NCBI RefSeq assembly: GCF_018555385.1
Contig: NZ_JAFEJS010000008.1
Location: forward strand, 62,001-126,000
Reading direction: 5' to 3'
DNA length: 64,000 nt
Source: Bifidobacterium santillanense
GTDB lineage: Bacteria > Actinomycetota > Actinomycetes > Actinomycetales > Bifidobacteriaceae
Under the pieces are notes generated by a model. That model had not been told where the DNA came from. It ran no database searches and was given only the letters and a program-made list of their open reading frames with translations. This document shows positions 1-7,792 of the stretch, piece by piece; position 1 is the stretch's first letter, and the number at the start of each line of letters is the position of its first letter. The position numbers and the translations under genes are program-made.

Positions 1-44
1 AGAAACACTACCGACGCGTCCGCCTGCACTGCGCTTAGGGCGCA

Positions 45-1718
45 TCACATCGGTATCTTGCGGCTGCGGAACGGTCGGACGCCGCGCAGGATGTAGATGC
101 ACTCGTCGGTGGGCAGCAGGCCGAGTTCGTCGGGTTGCATGAGCTCGCGTTTGGTGCGCCGCCAGCTCGTTGTGTATGAACCGTTGATGCCCTTGCTTTC
201 GCTGTCGTCCATGACGTCGATGGTCTGGGAGCCCAATCGTTTGGACACCCATTCGAGCGTGCTGGTTTCGGTGCCGCCGAGGAACAGCATCGAATCGCAG
301 TTGCCGACGATGGTCTCCCAATCGTCGCGGTACATGGCCTTGCCTTGCGCGTAGTTCTGGATGATGACTGAGCAGGAGATGTTGCGGCTGCGAATGGTGG
401 CGATGAGCCTCTGGAAGTTGGGGATGCGACCGACGTTCGCGAACTCGTCGAGGAAACAGTGCACCGGCAGACGATGATCGCCGCCGTCCACATGGTCGGC
501 CTGGTACACGTTGGACTCGAACAGGCATTGGTAGAGGATCGCCGCGAGGAACGAGAACGTGTTCTCCGTGTCTGGCAAGGCGAGGAACACGGCGGTCGGC
601 CGCAATGCGATCTCGTCCAGTCGCATGTCGTCTCCCGACAGGATGCGTCGCACGTTGCCGACTTGCAATGGGGCGAGCCTGACGCCCAGCGAGATGATGA
701 TCGACTTCTTCGTCTCGCCGGCTCCCTGCTGAAATTTGCGGTACTGGCGTGCGGCGAAGTCCAAACCCTCCAGCGTCTGCCGTGATTCGACGTCATGTCG
801 GCCGGGGTCTGCGTGGTATTCGGCGACGAGTTCACGCGCCGCGTCGAACATGAGGTCCACGTCGGATTGCATGGTCTCGTCCGCTTCGCTGGCTTCCATC
901 CGGTCGAGCATGTCCGTGACCCGGTTCAGGTCCGGCTCGTCCTCGGCGAACCGCACCCATGCGATGAGCGCGTTCAGCAGGTTGCGTTCGGCGCGTTCCC
1001 AGAACCCGTCGCCGTTGCCGGGCTGCCTGTTGTCGCCGGCCGTGTTCGCGATGATGTTTTCCGTCAGGCGCAGAATGCCGGCCTCGGGGTCGGACGGGTT
1101 GAGATAGCGCATCGGATTGAACCGGTCGGAGCATTCAAGGTCGATGAGATTCAGACAGTGGATCGCATAGCCTTTGTCGCGCAGCAGCTCGCCGACCGCG
1201 TTCTGGATCTCGCCTTTGGGATCGGTGATCGCATACGACATGTTCGCCTGCCGCAGGTTCGGCAGCACATACCGTCTGGTCTTGCCGGAACCGGACGAGC
1301 CAATTACCAACACATTCAAGTTGCGTCGTGTCACCCGACCGTCGATGCCCAACGCTTCCGTCGCGGTCATCAGCAGGTCGCGTCGCCCGCCCTGCCGGAA
1401 CGGACGGATATCGGCCGGCGTGCCCCACTTGGCCGAACCGTGCTCCTCGCCCTCTCGCAGGTCGCGGCGCATCGACCATCGGTATAGCCAGATCAGGCCT
1501 ATCGCAATCACCGTGCCCAGTCCGGCAATAAGATCGGCTCGGTGCAGGGACAGAAACAGCGGGCGCTCCGCTATCCCGACGAACATCCGGTCGATGATCT
1601 CGCTGGCGGACAGGCCGGCCGTCATGTCGCCGCGCACTTGCAGGCACACGCGATTGCCGAGGCAGAACAGCAGGCAGGAGGACAATATCGTCAGGCAGAT
1701 TACGGGGAAACGCTTCAT
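45..1718 (-). CDS. TraG/VirD4-type conjugative coupling protein (T4CP)
   Basis: A 557-residue membrane ATPase of the type IV coupling protein family, which brings relaxase-bound DNA to a conjugation channel. Visible features are an N-terminal hydrophobic segment (about 5-25), a second one (about 62-80), a Walker A GSSGSGKT at about 140-147, and a Walker B-like LDEFANVG with IPNF just after it, typical of TraG/VirD4. It is the last gene read in a leftward operon, and its ATG overlaps the stop of the preceding gene by 4 bp. No VirB4-like or other channel gene is in the window; such genes could lie left of position 1 or be absent. Family call is firm; the transfer partner is unknown. Confidence 0.9.
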   Translation of the reverse strand: MKRFPVICLTILSSCLLFCLGNRVCLQVRGDMTAGLSASEIIDRMFVGIAERPLFLSLHRADLIAGLGTVIAIGLIWLYRWSMRRDLREGEEHGSAKWGTPADIRPFRQGGRRDLLMTATEALGIDGRVTRRNLNVLVIGSSGSGKTRRYVLPNLRQANMSYAITDPKGEIQNAVGELLRDKGYAIHCLNLIDLECSDRFNPMRYLNPSDPEAGILRLTENIIANTAGDNRQPGNGDGFWERAERNLLNALIAWVRFAEDEPDLNRVTDMLDRMEASEADETMQSDVDLMFDAARELVAEYHADPGRHDVESRQTLEGLDFAARQYRKFQQGAGETKKSIIISLGVRLAPLQVGNVRRILSGDDMRLDEIALRPTAVFLALPDTENTFSFLAAILYQCLFESNVYQADHVDGGDHRLPVHCFLDEFANVGRIPNFQRLIATIRSRNISCSVIIQNYAQGKAMYRDDWETIVGNCDSMLFLGGTETSTLEWVSKRLGSQTIDVMDDSESKGINGSYTTSWRRTKRELMQPDELGLLPTDECIYILRGVRPFRSRKIPM

Positions 1719-2125
1719 CGCACCATACTTTCCGTTATTCGCGCACGCTGCTCCGACTGTTTGCGCTGTAGTCGCTCATTGGTACGACGCCTTAGTGATT
1801 CCAGCACCATCTCACGGGTAAGCGGTGCAGCATCACGATTCGGTTGAGATGCGGTCTGAGATTCCGTCGTATTCGGCAACGGTTCTGTGACTGCGAGCGG
1901 CGTGACGGAGATTCGACGGCCACCGTTTGACGAACCGGCGCCTATGTCCTCCGCCGCTGTTCCTCCTGTCCCAGACGCTATCTCGCGAAAGTTATCCACA
2001 GAGTTATCCGCATAGTCGATGATGAGCATGTTCGTTCCGCACCATTCAATGCTGGATGCCTCACGATCTCCGCACAACAGTCGGTCAAGCCGTGTGAGCG
2101 TCATCGGCATGTTCCGCTCGATCAT
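1715..2125 (-). CDS. Hypothetical protein in mobilization operon
   Basis: A 136-residue protein I do not recognise. It has no clear membrane segment. The first half contains IEWCGTNMLIIDYADNSVDNF; the middle is Ser/Thr/Gly-rich; the C-terminus is a basic, probably helical tail (LRRRTNERLQRKQSEQRARI). The start overlaps the stop of the SSB-like gene (ATGA) and follows AAGGAG; its stop overlaps the coupling-protein start. This tight coupling indicates a role in the same DNA-transfer process, but nothing in the sequence names it. Confidence 0.75.
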   Translation of the reverse strand: MIERNMPMTLTRLDRLLCGDREASSIEWCGTNMLIIDYADNSVDNFREIASGTGGTAAEDIGAGSSNGGRRISVTPLAVTEPLPNTTESQTASQPNRDAAPLTREMVLESLRRRTNERLQRKQSEQRARITESMVR

Positions 2126-2445
2126 GCCGGCTCCTTCCAGTTCATTGACGTGGAGGCGGCGATCATGTCCGCGTTCACCCGAACTTCGGCGTTGGCGATG
2201 TCATGGGAGGTGTTGCCGGCGTCGGCCCAGCCGCTTGCCACGATCAGGTCGCCTTGTTCCAGTTGTTGCGCCTTACAGTACGTGGGCATCACGGAGCCGC
2301 CCTGCACGATTACCGGCTCGGCCAAACCGTTCGGCATGCGCACGCCGATCCTCAGCTGCACCAGTTGACCGCCTGTGGCGGAAACCGTGAATACCGGGTC
2401 GGCGAGGAGTTCGCCGCGTACGATCATGTATCGCTTCGTTCCCAT
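2122..2445 (-). CDS. Small SSB-like (OB-fold) protein
   Basis: A 107-residue protein resembling short single-stranded DNA-binding proteins of mobile elements. The opening MIVRGELLADPVFTVSATGG followed by QLVQLRIGV matches the start of an OB-fold SSB (a gRL..dPe.r.t..G pattern). Residues 60-75 (KAQQLEQGDLIVASGWAD) fit the strand that follows in SSB proteins. The acidic C-terminal tip of housekeeping SSB is absent. The start has an upstream TAGGAG. Inferred role: coating single strands made during conjugal transfer. It sits between the PcfB-like and hypothetical genes of the leftward operon. Confidence 0.65.
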   Translation of the reverse strand: MGTKRYMIVRGELLADPVFTVSATGGQLVQLRIGVRMPNGLAEPVIVQGGSVMPTYCKAQQLEQGDLIVASGWADAGNTSHDIANAEVRVNADMIAASTSMNWKEPA

Positions 2446-2456
2446 CCTGAAAACTC

Positions 2457-3374
2457 CTATCTGGTCCGAGGGCGGCCGGGTTTCCGCGTTGCAACCGGTT
2501 GCACCGGCTTGCCGGTGAGCTTGCGTTCGATCCGTGCACGGAGTTCCGCGAGCGTGTCACGCCGGCTGACTTTCCGTTCCCCACATCGCGCCGTCGGTTT
2601 CGGCGAAACCGGCGCACGCGGCTCCGATGGAGCAGGTTCTGCCACGGTCTGGCGATTGGCCTCATCGGCAACGGTCTCAGTCTCGCCATGTGCAGCCGGT
2701 GATGATACGACCGGGGATTGCGGCGGCTGCTCATCGTCCGATATCGGCCGTGCGGATTGTTCCGCCGCGACTGCCGGGGATGCCTCGTCGCGCTGCTCGG
2801 CCGTTGCGGTCGGGATACGCGATCCTGACTGAGCGGCATCGGGACGTGTTGGTGATGATTGTTCGGGTTTCACCGGTGCGGGCTCCTGTGGTTCGCCCCG
2901 GTCCGGTTCCGTTGCCTGCTGCGGCTGAGTGTTCTCGCTTCCGCGCCGCTCGGCCGGCTGCCGGCCGTCGATCCGCAGTTCATAGCCGACATCCTGCAGC
3001 GCCCGCCGCACCGAGTGCGTCACATGATCGAGATCACGTCCCTCGAAATGAATCCACGTTGACTGGCTATCACTCTCCACTGAATACCGCACGCCCGCGC
3101 GACGCAGACTGTGCACCACCGCACGTACCTGATGCCGCTCCAACTCGATCGCATGAACGTCACCGCCGGCCAGGCGCTGCAATCGTTTCTCGCTCATCCG
3201 CCCGGTATCGCGGCCTCTCCGTATCACGCCACGCATCGCCGACAAGCCGCGCCCGCCCAATCGCAGAAACCAGCCGGCGGTCTTCTCTCCGACCTGCAGT
3301 GCGAAACCGCCACCGGCGCGGCCGACTCCCATAGCAATCTGCCGGCCGGTGTCTTCCAATCGTTCCTCGATCAT
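2457..3374 (-). CDS. PcfB-like (DUF3801-type) conjugation protein, tentative
   Basis: A 305-residue protein in two parts. The first 110 residues have a Gly/Ala-rich helix and then GRMSEKRLQRL, an IELERHQVR helix and VRYSVESDSQSTWIHFEGRD, which follow the order seen in PcfB/DUF3801 proteins of Gram-positive conjugative elements (K.S...L, a helix, then strand-D-x-F-x-A/G-R-D). Residues 115-305 are disordered, rich in Pro, Glu, Gln, Ser and Arg, ending in a basic KPGRPRTR tail. The start follows AAAGG. The family call rests on pattern recall only. It lies just downstream of the relaxase gene, as expected for a relaxosome or coupling factor. Confidence 0.5.
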   Translation of the reverse strand: MIEERLEDTGRQIAMGVGRAGGGFALQVGEKTAGWFLRLGGRGLSAMRGVIRRGRDTGRMSEKRLQRLAGGDVHAIELERHQVRAVVHSLRRAGVRYSVESDSQSTWIHFEGRDLDHVTHSVRRALQDVGYELRIDGRQPAERRGSENTQPQQATEPDRGEPQEPAPVKPEQSSPTRPDAAQSGSRIPTATAEQRDEASPAVAAEQSARPISDDEQPPQSPVVSSPAAHGETETVADEANRQTVAEPAPSEPRAPVSPKPTARCGERKVSRRDTLAELRARIERKLTGKPVQPVATRKPGRPRTR

Positions 3375-3404
3375 CGTTAATCCTTTCCATGTATGAACCG
3401 TCGT

Positions 3405-4847
3405 CTATTCGGGTCGGCGGATGTGCCGCCGCTGCTTGACATGCTGAGCCTGAGCGCGTACGCGACGTAACGTGTCCAGTTCGCGGGCCAACTCGTCGAG
3501 TCTGCGTTCACGCTCCCGCAGTTCGACTGCCGCATCGTCAGACAGCGGCCCGTCACCGTCCGTTTCGTCCGTGTCGCAAGCTGCGACCAACGCCGCCTGA
3601 AACGCTTCCCGCTCCGCCTCGATGCGCCGCGTCGTTTCGGCGATCGCATCATCCACCGCGGCGCCACTGGCGGCAAGCCGGCCAGCCGTATTCAACTCGT
3701 CCGCCAGCCGGTTCAGCTCATCGAGTCGTCGCGCCTGCATCGCATACCAGCGGCGCTGCGCATCCGATTTGCCGATCGCGACCGTCATCCGCTCATGCAC
3801 AGCGGACTCCAGCCGTGTGGGCGGGCGGGAGAAGTACCCGTACAGGTCCTCCGCACGCACCTGCTTGGCGTAACGGCCTCGCCGTCCCGTGATGACCTGC
3901 AGCGACGCCGCCGGCAGGTACGCGCGATACGTGTCCCCGTCGCGCACGATCCGCGTCAACGGAATCGTAATCAGCAGTCGCCGTCTCGTGCCGGGCAGCC
4001 ACACTCGCATCGCATTGCCGGTTCGTTCGGCGATCATCCGCCGGTTGAAACTGATCGGCATGACCGTATGCCGGCCGATGCGGGCCATGATGTTCAGCTC
4101 GTCGTAGGCGCGTCCCAATTTCACGTCGCGCACCCGCAGTCCGCTCGCCATGTCCGTAAACGTCAAGTGCCGGCCGCGCACGACGACCATCACGCCGGCG
4201 CTGTCCAACTCGCGTACGAACGAATCGAAATCGGTGGAGGCGCCTGCGGCCGTATCGATCGCGGCGCGAATACGATCCTTGATCGCGTCGCCCTTCGCCG
4301 ACGCATACAGTTCCGCGAAGCTCACGCCATGACGGCGCCGCTCTCGCGCAGGTTTCAGCTCGGGCAGCACGTCCAGTCCGGCTTCCCGGCACAACCGGTC
4401 GCTGATCTCACGCAGTCTGCTTATCGTGACCCCCGGTTTGGTTCGCATCTTGCGGAACGTCACGTCACTGGTCGCGCAGATGATGATGTGGTTATGCGTG
4501 TGCCCGCGATCGACGTGCGTGGCGATCACGTACCGGTACTCGCCGCCGGTGAACTCGTCGGCGAACTGCACACCCAACTCATGCAATTCCCGCGCGGTCA
4601 CGCGTCGGCTGTCCTCCGGACTGAACGATTGAATCACATGATGCGCAAGCACGCCGTTGGCACGATTCCCGCCAGCTGACTGTTCGACCGTGGCCATCAT
4701 GCGCCGCGCCAACTCCACGGGATTCGTCGCATCATCGCTGAAGTTCGCCGAGGCCAAAGCGCCATGTTCGGTCTTGTCGGGATTGGCGATATAAGCGATT
4801 GCCTTGTGCAGAGTGACGGTGATCTGACTCATGTTGACGACAGCCAT
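3405..4847 (-). CDS. MobP-type relaxase (MobA/VirD2-like nuclease)
   Basis: A 480-residue relaxase that would nick one strand at oriT and stay attached to the 5' end during transfer. The signature HVDRGHTHNH is at residues 111-120, the HxDxxHxHNH metal-binding motif of MOBP relaxases; residues 66-75 (VLAHHVIQSF) form the preceding histidine motif. The catalytic Tyr is probably Y18 or Y19 region (KAIAYIANPDKT). The C-terminal third is a coiled-coil-like stretch (RRLDELNRLADELNTA and onward) ending in a basic tail. The chosen ATG follows GGAGG and overlaps the mobC end by 19 bp. A later ATG at 4832 is possible. Confidence 0.88.
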   Translation of the reverse strand: MAVVNMSQITVTLHKAIAYIANPDKTEHGALASANFSDDATNPVELARRMMATVEQSAGGNRANGVLAHHVIQSFSPEDSRRVTARELHELGVQFADEFTGGEYRYVIATHVDRGHTHNHIIICATSDVTFRKMRTKPGVTISRLREISDRLCREAGLDVLPELKPARERRRHGVSFAELYASAKGDAIKDRIRAAIDTAAGASTDFDSFVRELDSAGVMVVVRGRHLTFTDMASGLRVRDVKLGRAYDELNIMARIGRHTVMPISFNRRMIAERTGNAMRVWLPGTRRRLLITIPLTRIVRDGDTYRAYLPAASLQVITGRRGRYAKQVRAEDLYGYFSRPPTRLESAVHERMTVAIGKSDAQRRWYAMQARRLDELNRLADELNTAGRLAASGAAVDDAIAETTRRIEAEREAFQAALVAACDTDETDGDGPLSDDAAVELRERERRLDELARELDTLRRVRAQAQHVKQRRHIRRPE

Positions 4848-5230
4848 CGCGCCGCCTCCACCGCTTCGTCACGCTCCCGACACATGCGCAGCAGCAACGC
4901 CGTCAGCTCGCGCTGGCCGTCCAGCACGCGCGCCACGTCGCCGCTCGTGATCAGCCCTGTCGCGTTCGCCACATGGGCGATCTGGTTGATGTTGTTGCCG
5001 ATACGCGCCATGTCCGCGCGAACCATGCCGGGATCCAATGCGACCGTGACCATGACCGTATGCGCGTCGATCAGCAGTGCGCGGGCATGGGCCGAGAACG
5101 ACAGGACTCCGCCGCGTGATCGTTTCACCCGCTGGTAGAAACGATTCGCCTCAGCCCACTCGTCGGGAGTAAACGTGACCGTCTTGCGACGGCAGCGATT
5201 GGGATGCGAGTCCTGCCAACTCATGGCCAT
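4829..5230 (-). CDS. MobC-type relaxosome accessory protein
   Basis: A 133-residue mobilization protein of the MobC family. Key sign is the C-terminal half with ADMARIGNNINQIAHVAN, matching the conserved R-I-G-N-N-I/L-N-Q motif of Bac_Mob proteins. The N-terminal part (RRKTVTFTPDEWAEANRF) fits a ribbon-helix-helix DNA-binding region. It is the first gene of the leftward mobilization operon and overlaps the relaxase start. It would bind near oriT and help the relaxase open the strands; the palindrome at 5282-5301 immediately upstream is the natural candidate site. Confidence 0.85.
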   Translation of the reverse strand: MAMSWQDSHPNRCRRKTVTFTPDEWAEANRFYQRVKRSRGGVLSFSAHARALLIDAHTVMVTVALDPGMVRADMARIGNNINQIAHVANATGLITSGDVARVLDGQRELTALLLRMCRERDEAVEAARWLSST

Positions 5231-5281
5231 AGCCTATCGGGTCGCGGGTGTCCCGCAGCGGATGACCGGAAGGGAATCCGC

Positions 5282-5301
5282 GCAACCGTACGTACGGTTG
5301 C
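5282..5301. promoter_or_regulatory. Perfect 20-bp palindrome upstream of mobC; oriT or operator candidate
   Basis: GCAACCGTACGTACGGTTGC is a perfect 20-bp palindrome. It is flanked by a wider imperfect inverted repeat, GGGAAT on the left (about 5272) and ATTCCC on the right (about 5312). It lies in the 249-bp gap between leftward mobC and a rightward gene, where oriT and autoregulatory sites of mobilizable elements usually sit. The palindrome is seen directly; the function is inferred. Confidence 0.5.
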
Positions 5302-5479
5302 AATGCTTGCTATTCCCCGACCTGACTCAAAAATCAATCCGGGACCACCACCTGAACACGCCATGACTAACCTCGATTCCTAACGCCGATATCGGCGATT
5401 GAACCGCATCGCCACAGCGCTGATGGTCACGCAAGGATAATCACGCTGCAACATAACGACACAGCCAAAGGAGGCGAGG

Positions 5480-5986
5480 ATGGCCGTCGGAAACCGTCGC
5501 AAGGAACGCGCCGACTGGGTACGCAAATCACTTGAAGAGTACAGGGCGCAGCTCAAGGAACGGGAGAATCGTACCGCGGCGCTGTACGATGCACTCACCG
5601 ATTTCACCAGAGCGTTGGACGCCGCGCGACCGATCGTGCAGGACTACACCCGCGACTACGGGGTATCGCGCCGTGAGATCGGCGAACGGTTCGGGCTCAC
5701 GCAGCGGCAACTCAACGCATTGTTTGAACCGTTGATTGATGCCGACTCGAAGGCAAATGACGTTAAGCCACAAACATCCGAGACAACTGTGACTCCAAGC
5801 GGGCCAGAATCACAGTCCAAGTCTGTTGCAGTCATTGCCACGGAATCAGTTGTATCGGCAAACCATGCCACGGGCGATAAACAACCGCCAAGTCTAGGAA
5901 TCCTTGGCCATCCTATTGATTATTCCGATGCCGGAGATTCACGCAGAGATTATGAACCTTCCGAAAACGGACCATTCATATATTGA
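5480..5986 (+). CDS. Hypothetical protein with helix-turn-helix-like segment
   Basis: A 168-residue protein of unknown family, read away from the mobilization operon. Strong ribosome site AAAGGAGG before the ATG. Residues 1-45 are a charged helix (possible coiled coil). Residues 55-75 (YGVSRREIGERFGLTQRQLNAL) look like a helix-turn-helix. The last 80 residues are low-complexity, Thr/Ser/Pro-rich. The position next to the oriT candidate suggests a regulator or accessory factor of the element; this is inference. Confidence 0.65.
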   Translation: MAVGNRRKERADWVRKSLEEYRAQLKERENRTAALYDALTDFTRALDAARPIVQDYTRDYGVSRREIGERFGLTQRQLNALFEPLIDADSKANDVKPQTSETTVTPSGPESQSKSVAVIATESVVSANHATGDKQPPSLGILGHPIDYSDAGDSRRDYEPSENGPFIY

Positions 5987-6078
5987 TGTAGTTGCCTGCG
6001 TCAAAGAACGATGGAGCCCTGTGCCACTCGTCCCATACCGATGTGCTTGACGCCGTTTACAGTTCCATTAGTAGTTCG

Positions 6079-6567
6079 TCAGTAGTTAATCATTTCGAGT
6101 TCCGGTCCCATGTCCTCGGTTTGGGTGAGACCGGTCTCGTGGAAGCCGATGTGCCGGTAGAAGCCCTGCGCATTGGCGTTGAACCCGGCGACCCACAACG
6201 CGAGCCGGTCATTGCCGGTGGCCTGTTTGCCCGCTTCGACTAGCATGCGTCCGACGCCGTGCCGATGCCGGTCTTGCAACACGTACAATGAGGCCAGTTC
6301 CGCCGCTTCGGGACGGTCGATCGGCGGACGCGGCGTGCGCAGCAGTTCCGCGAACCCGATCACATGATCGTCGCCAAGCGCCACTAGGGTGACCTGATCG
6401 GAGTTCTTGGCGTGGGCTTCGGTGAGTTTCAACGCGAACTGCGGGGTGATGGCATCCACGATCTCCTGCGGAATCTTGCCCTGGTTGAGTTCCCGCCATG
6501 TTTGCGACTGCACTTGCGCCTTCTCCTCGAACCATCGAGGTTCGATCGGAGCGATACGAATCGTCAT
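6079..6567 (-). CDS. GNAT-family N-acetyltransferase
   Basis: A 162-residue acetyl-CoA-dependent acetyltransferase. The core is visible: VTLVALGDDHVIGFAELL strands, then ELASLYVLQDRHRHGVGRMLV, which carries the acetyl-CoA-binding Q/R-x-x-G-x-G/A motif, and later ALWVAGFNANAQGFYRHIGF, the usual W-V...N..A..FY...GF end of GNAT domains. The start follows AAGGA. It is the last gene of a leftward operon with an SdpI-like protein and two small proteins. Substrate cannot be told; a role in self-protection is possible but unsupported. Confidence 0.85.
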   Translation of the reverse strand: MTIRIAPIEPRWFEEKAQVQSQTWRELNQGKIPQEIVDAITPQFALKLTEAHAKNSDQVTLVALGDDHVIGFAELLRTPRPPIDRPEAAELASLYVLQDRHRHGVGRMLVEAGKQATGNDRLALWVAGFNANAQGFYRHIGFHETGLTQTEDMGPELEMINY

Positions 6568-6591
6568 GCCTATCCTTCCTTCTGAATATCT

Positions 6592-6990
6592 TCATATGTT
6601 CGATTCCAGGTAATGCCTTTTTGCGTCGAAATTCGCGATGGTGCCGCATGCGACAAGCCAAGCAACAAGCATGGCGGCAAGTGCAAGAAGCATCCACCAC
6701 CAGATCATGTTCATGGTATTAATGTCACGGGTTGCAATCATGCCGACCAGTACGTCTAATGGCATCAGAGTGGTCAGAACACCACAGCCGAGGAACACGA
6801 ACGCATACTTGCGGTGTATGTATTCCCATGTTTCGTCCGAGGCGATGGTCCAGCGGGTCTTGATGCCGACCTGATAATTCCTCTCCAATTGACCGTTCTT
6901 CGCGAACCCATACATGGAGAAGCACCACCGGACTATCGGCAGGAATAAACCGATCAGACAAAGAAGCATATCTCGAATCCTTTCAGACAT
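6592..6990 (-). CDS. SdpI/YhfL-family membrane protein
   Basis: A 132-residue membrane protein when started at the ATG at 6990, which overlaps the stop of the upstream gene by 8 bp. A longer in-frame start is unlikely because its first 57 residues are Cys/Pro-rich and lie over the neighbouring gene. Three hydrophobic segments flank RNYQVGIKTRWTIASDETWEYIHR, the N-x-x-V/I-G-I-R/K-T-x-W-T-x-x-S-x-E-x-W-x-x-x-H signature of the SdpI family. Some family members give immunity to a toxic peptide (B. subtilis SdpI); most are uncharacterised. No clear ribosome site, consistent with translational coupling. Confidence 0.75.
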   Translation of the reverse strand: MSERIRDMLLCLIGLFLPIVRWCFSMYGFAKNGQLERNYQVGIKTRWTIASDETWEYIHRKYAFVFLGCGVLTTLMPLDVLVGMIATRDINTMNMIWWWMLLALAAMLVAWLVACGTIANFDAKRHYLESNI

Positions 6991-7327
6991 TATGTCGTTT
7001 ACGGGGCGCTTGCACGGCGGCGACACCGAACACGGACTGCACACAGAACAATCCCGTGAGGAACACCAACACGGCGGGACGGTATGCACGATAGAAATCA
7101 ACCATGTCCGGTTGTGCATATGGCATAGCGATGGTGTACGCACAACCAGCAAGCAGGGCAACGAGCAACGAACCGATCAGCAGTGCGATGACGGTGAAAC
7201 GCAGTCGTCGCCGGTCTTCGCACGCATGCGCAAGCCAGCGAAACGCCAGCGTGATGCAAATGCTAACCAGCAGGTAGCACAATAGCCCGTATGTGGGCAG
7301 CATATCGATGATAAGCAGATACTTCAT
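6983..7327 (-). CDS. Small multi-span membrane protein
   Basis: A 114-residue protein of unknown family with about three or four hydrophobic segments (MLPTYGLLCYLLVSICITLAF; FTVIALLIGSLLVALLAGCA; AVLVFLTGLFCVQSVFGVAA). The start at 7327 is chosen because AAAGGATC lies at proper distance; the reading frame is open a little further upstream without such a site. It lies between a 53-residue protein and the SdpI-like protein, with overlap to the latter, so the three are one leftward transcription unit. Confidence 0.7.
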   Translation of the reverse strand: MKYLLIIDMLPTYGLLCYLLVSICITLAFRWLAHACEDRRRLRFTVIALLIGSLLVALLAGCAYTIAMPYAQPDMVDFYRAYRPAVLVFLTGLFCVQSVFGVAAVQAPRKRHNV

Positions 7328-7338
7328 GGAAGATCCTT

Positions 7339-7500
7339 TCAGATCAGACATTCGAAGAAATGCCATTCCGAGGAATCAGCATCACGGATGATGACCAGCG
7401 TACCGCTCTCGTTGTCCATCTCCCTATGAGGCTGATCGTACAGATCATCAAGTCGTGTTCCCAGATCCAATTGCAGAGTCGCATTCGCTTCCTTGACCAT
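7339..7500 (-). CDS. Small acidic protein, first gene of SdpI operon
   Basis: A 53-residue protein, start chosen at 7500 because CAGGAG precedes this ATG by 9 bases. The same frame is open up to 7599, but a promoter-like sequence occupies that stretch, so the longer form is unlikely. The protein is acidic and soluble-looking (LGTRLDDLYDQPHREMDNES, then TLVIIRDADSSEWHFFECLI). No family recognised. Eleven bases separate it from the next gene. With an SdpI-like protein downstream it could be a cytosolic partner or regulator; nothing proves it. Confidence 0.5.
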   Translation of the reverse strand: MVKEANATLQLDLGTRLDDLYDQPHREMDNESGTLVIIRDADSSEWHFFECLI

Positions 7501-7572
7501 GCGTATGCTCTCCTGTGGCAATCGACCGCCGGAATACTCTCTGCCGTCCAGAATGGTGCCGTTAACTTTTAA

Positions 7573-7599
7573 GTTATACCGGTTTGATAGGAGCGTCAA
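7573..7599 (-). promoter_or_regulatory. Candidate promoter for SdpI-like operon
   Basis: On the minus strand TTGACG (7599-7594) is followed after 15 bases by TATAAC (7578-7573). The hexamers are near consensus although the spacing is short. It sits 73 bases upstream of the first likely start codon at 7500. Confidence 0.4.
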
Positions 7600-7674
7600 A
7601 ACAGTTTGATGATTTGTCGATAGGAGGATGGGCGACTCTCTTCCATCGGCGTGTCGGGTCGAAACGCTTATAGA

Positions 7675-7775
7675 TGAAGCGTTTTATCAATAGGGTCGTA
7701 TTTCCTACGATGTGCTTGTTGACAAGGTTGATTTTTGGTGATCTAATATAACTATCACATTGATCAAACGCTTTA
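7675..7775 (+). promoter_or_regulatory. GH32 operon promoter with two LacI-type operators
   Basis: Two near-identical 16-mers face each other: TTGATAAAACGCTTCA on the minus strand (7675-7690) and TTGATCAAACGCTTTA on the plus strand (about 7760-7775), 14 of 16 bases the same, each with the central AAACGCTT core of LacI-family operators. Between them are TTGACA (7719-7724) and TAATAT (about 7745-7750) with a long 19-base spacer. The downstream copy lies between the -10 and the GH32 start; the centres are about 85 bp apart, about eight helical turns. The LacI protein encoded at the end of the operon is the obvious ligand. Confidence 0.65.
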
Positions 7776-7792
7776 GCAAAGGAGCTAAGGAA

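Noticed and set aside
7500-7599. 33 extra N-terminal residues on the first protein of the SdpI operon
   Set aside because: The stretch contains TTGACG and TATAAC promoter-like hexamers and the later ATG has a good ribosome site.
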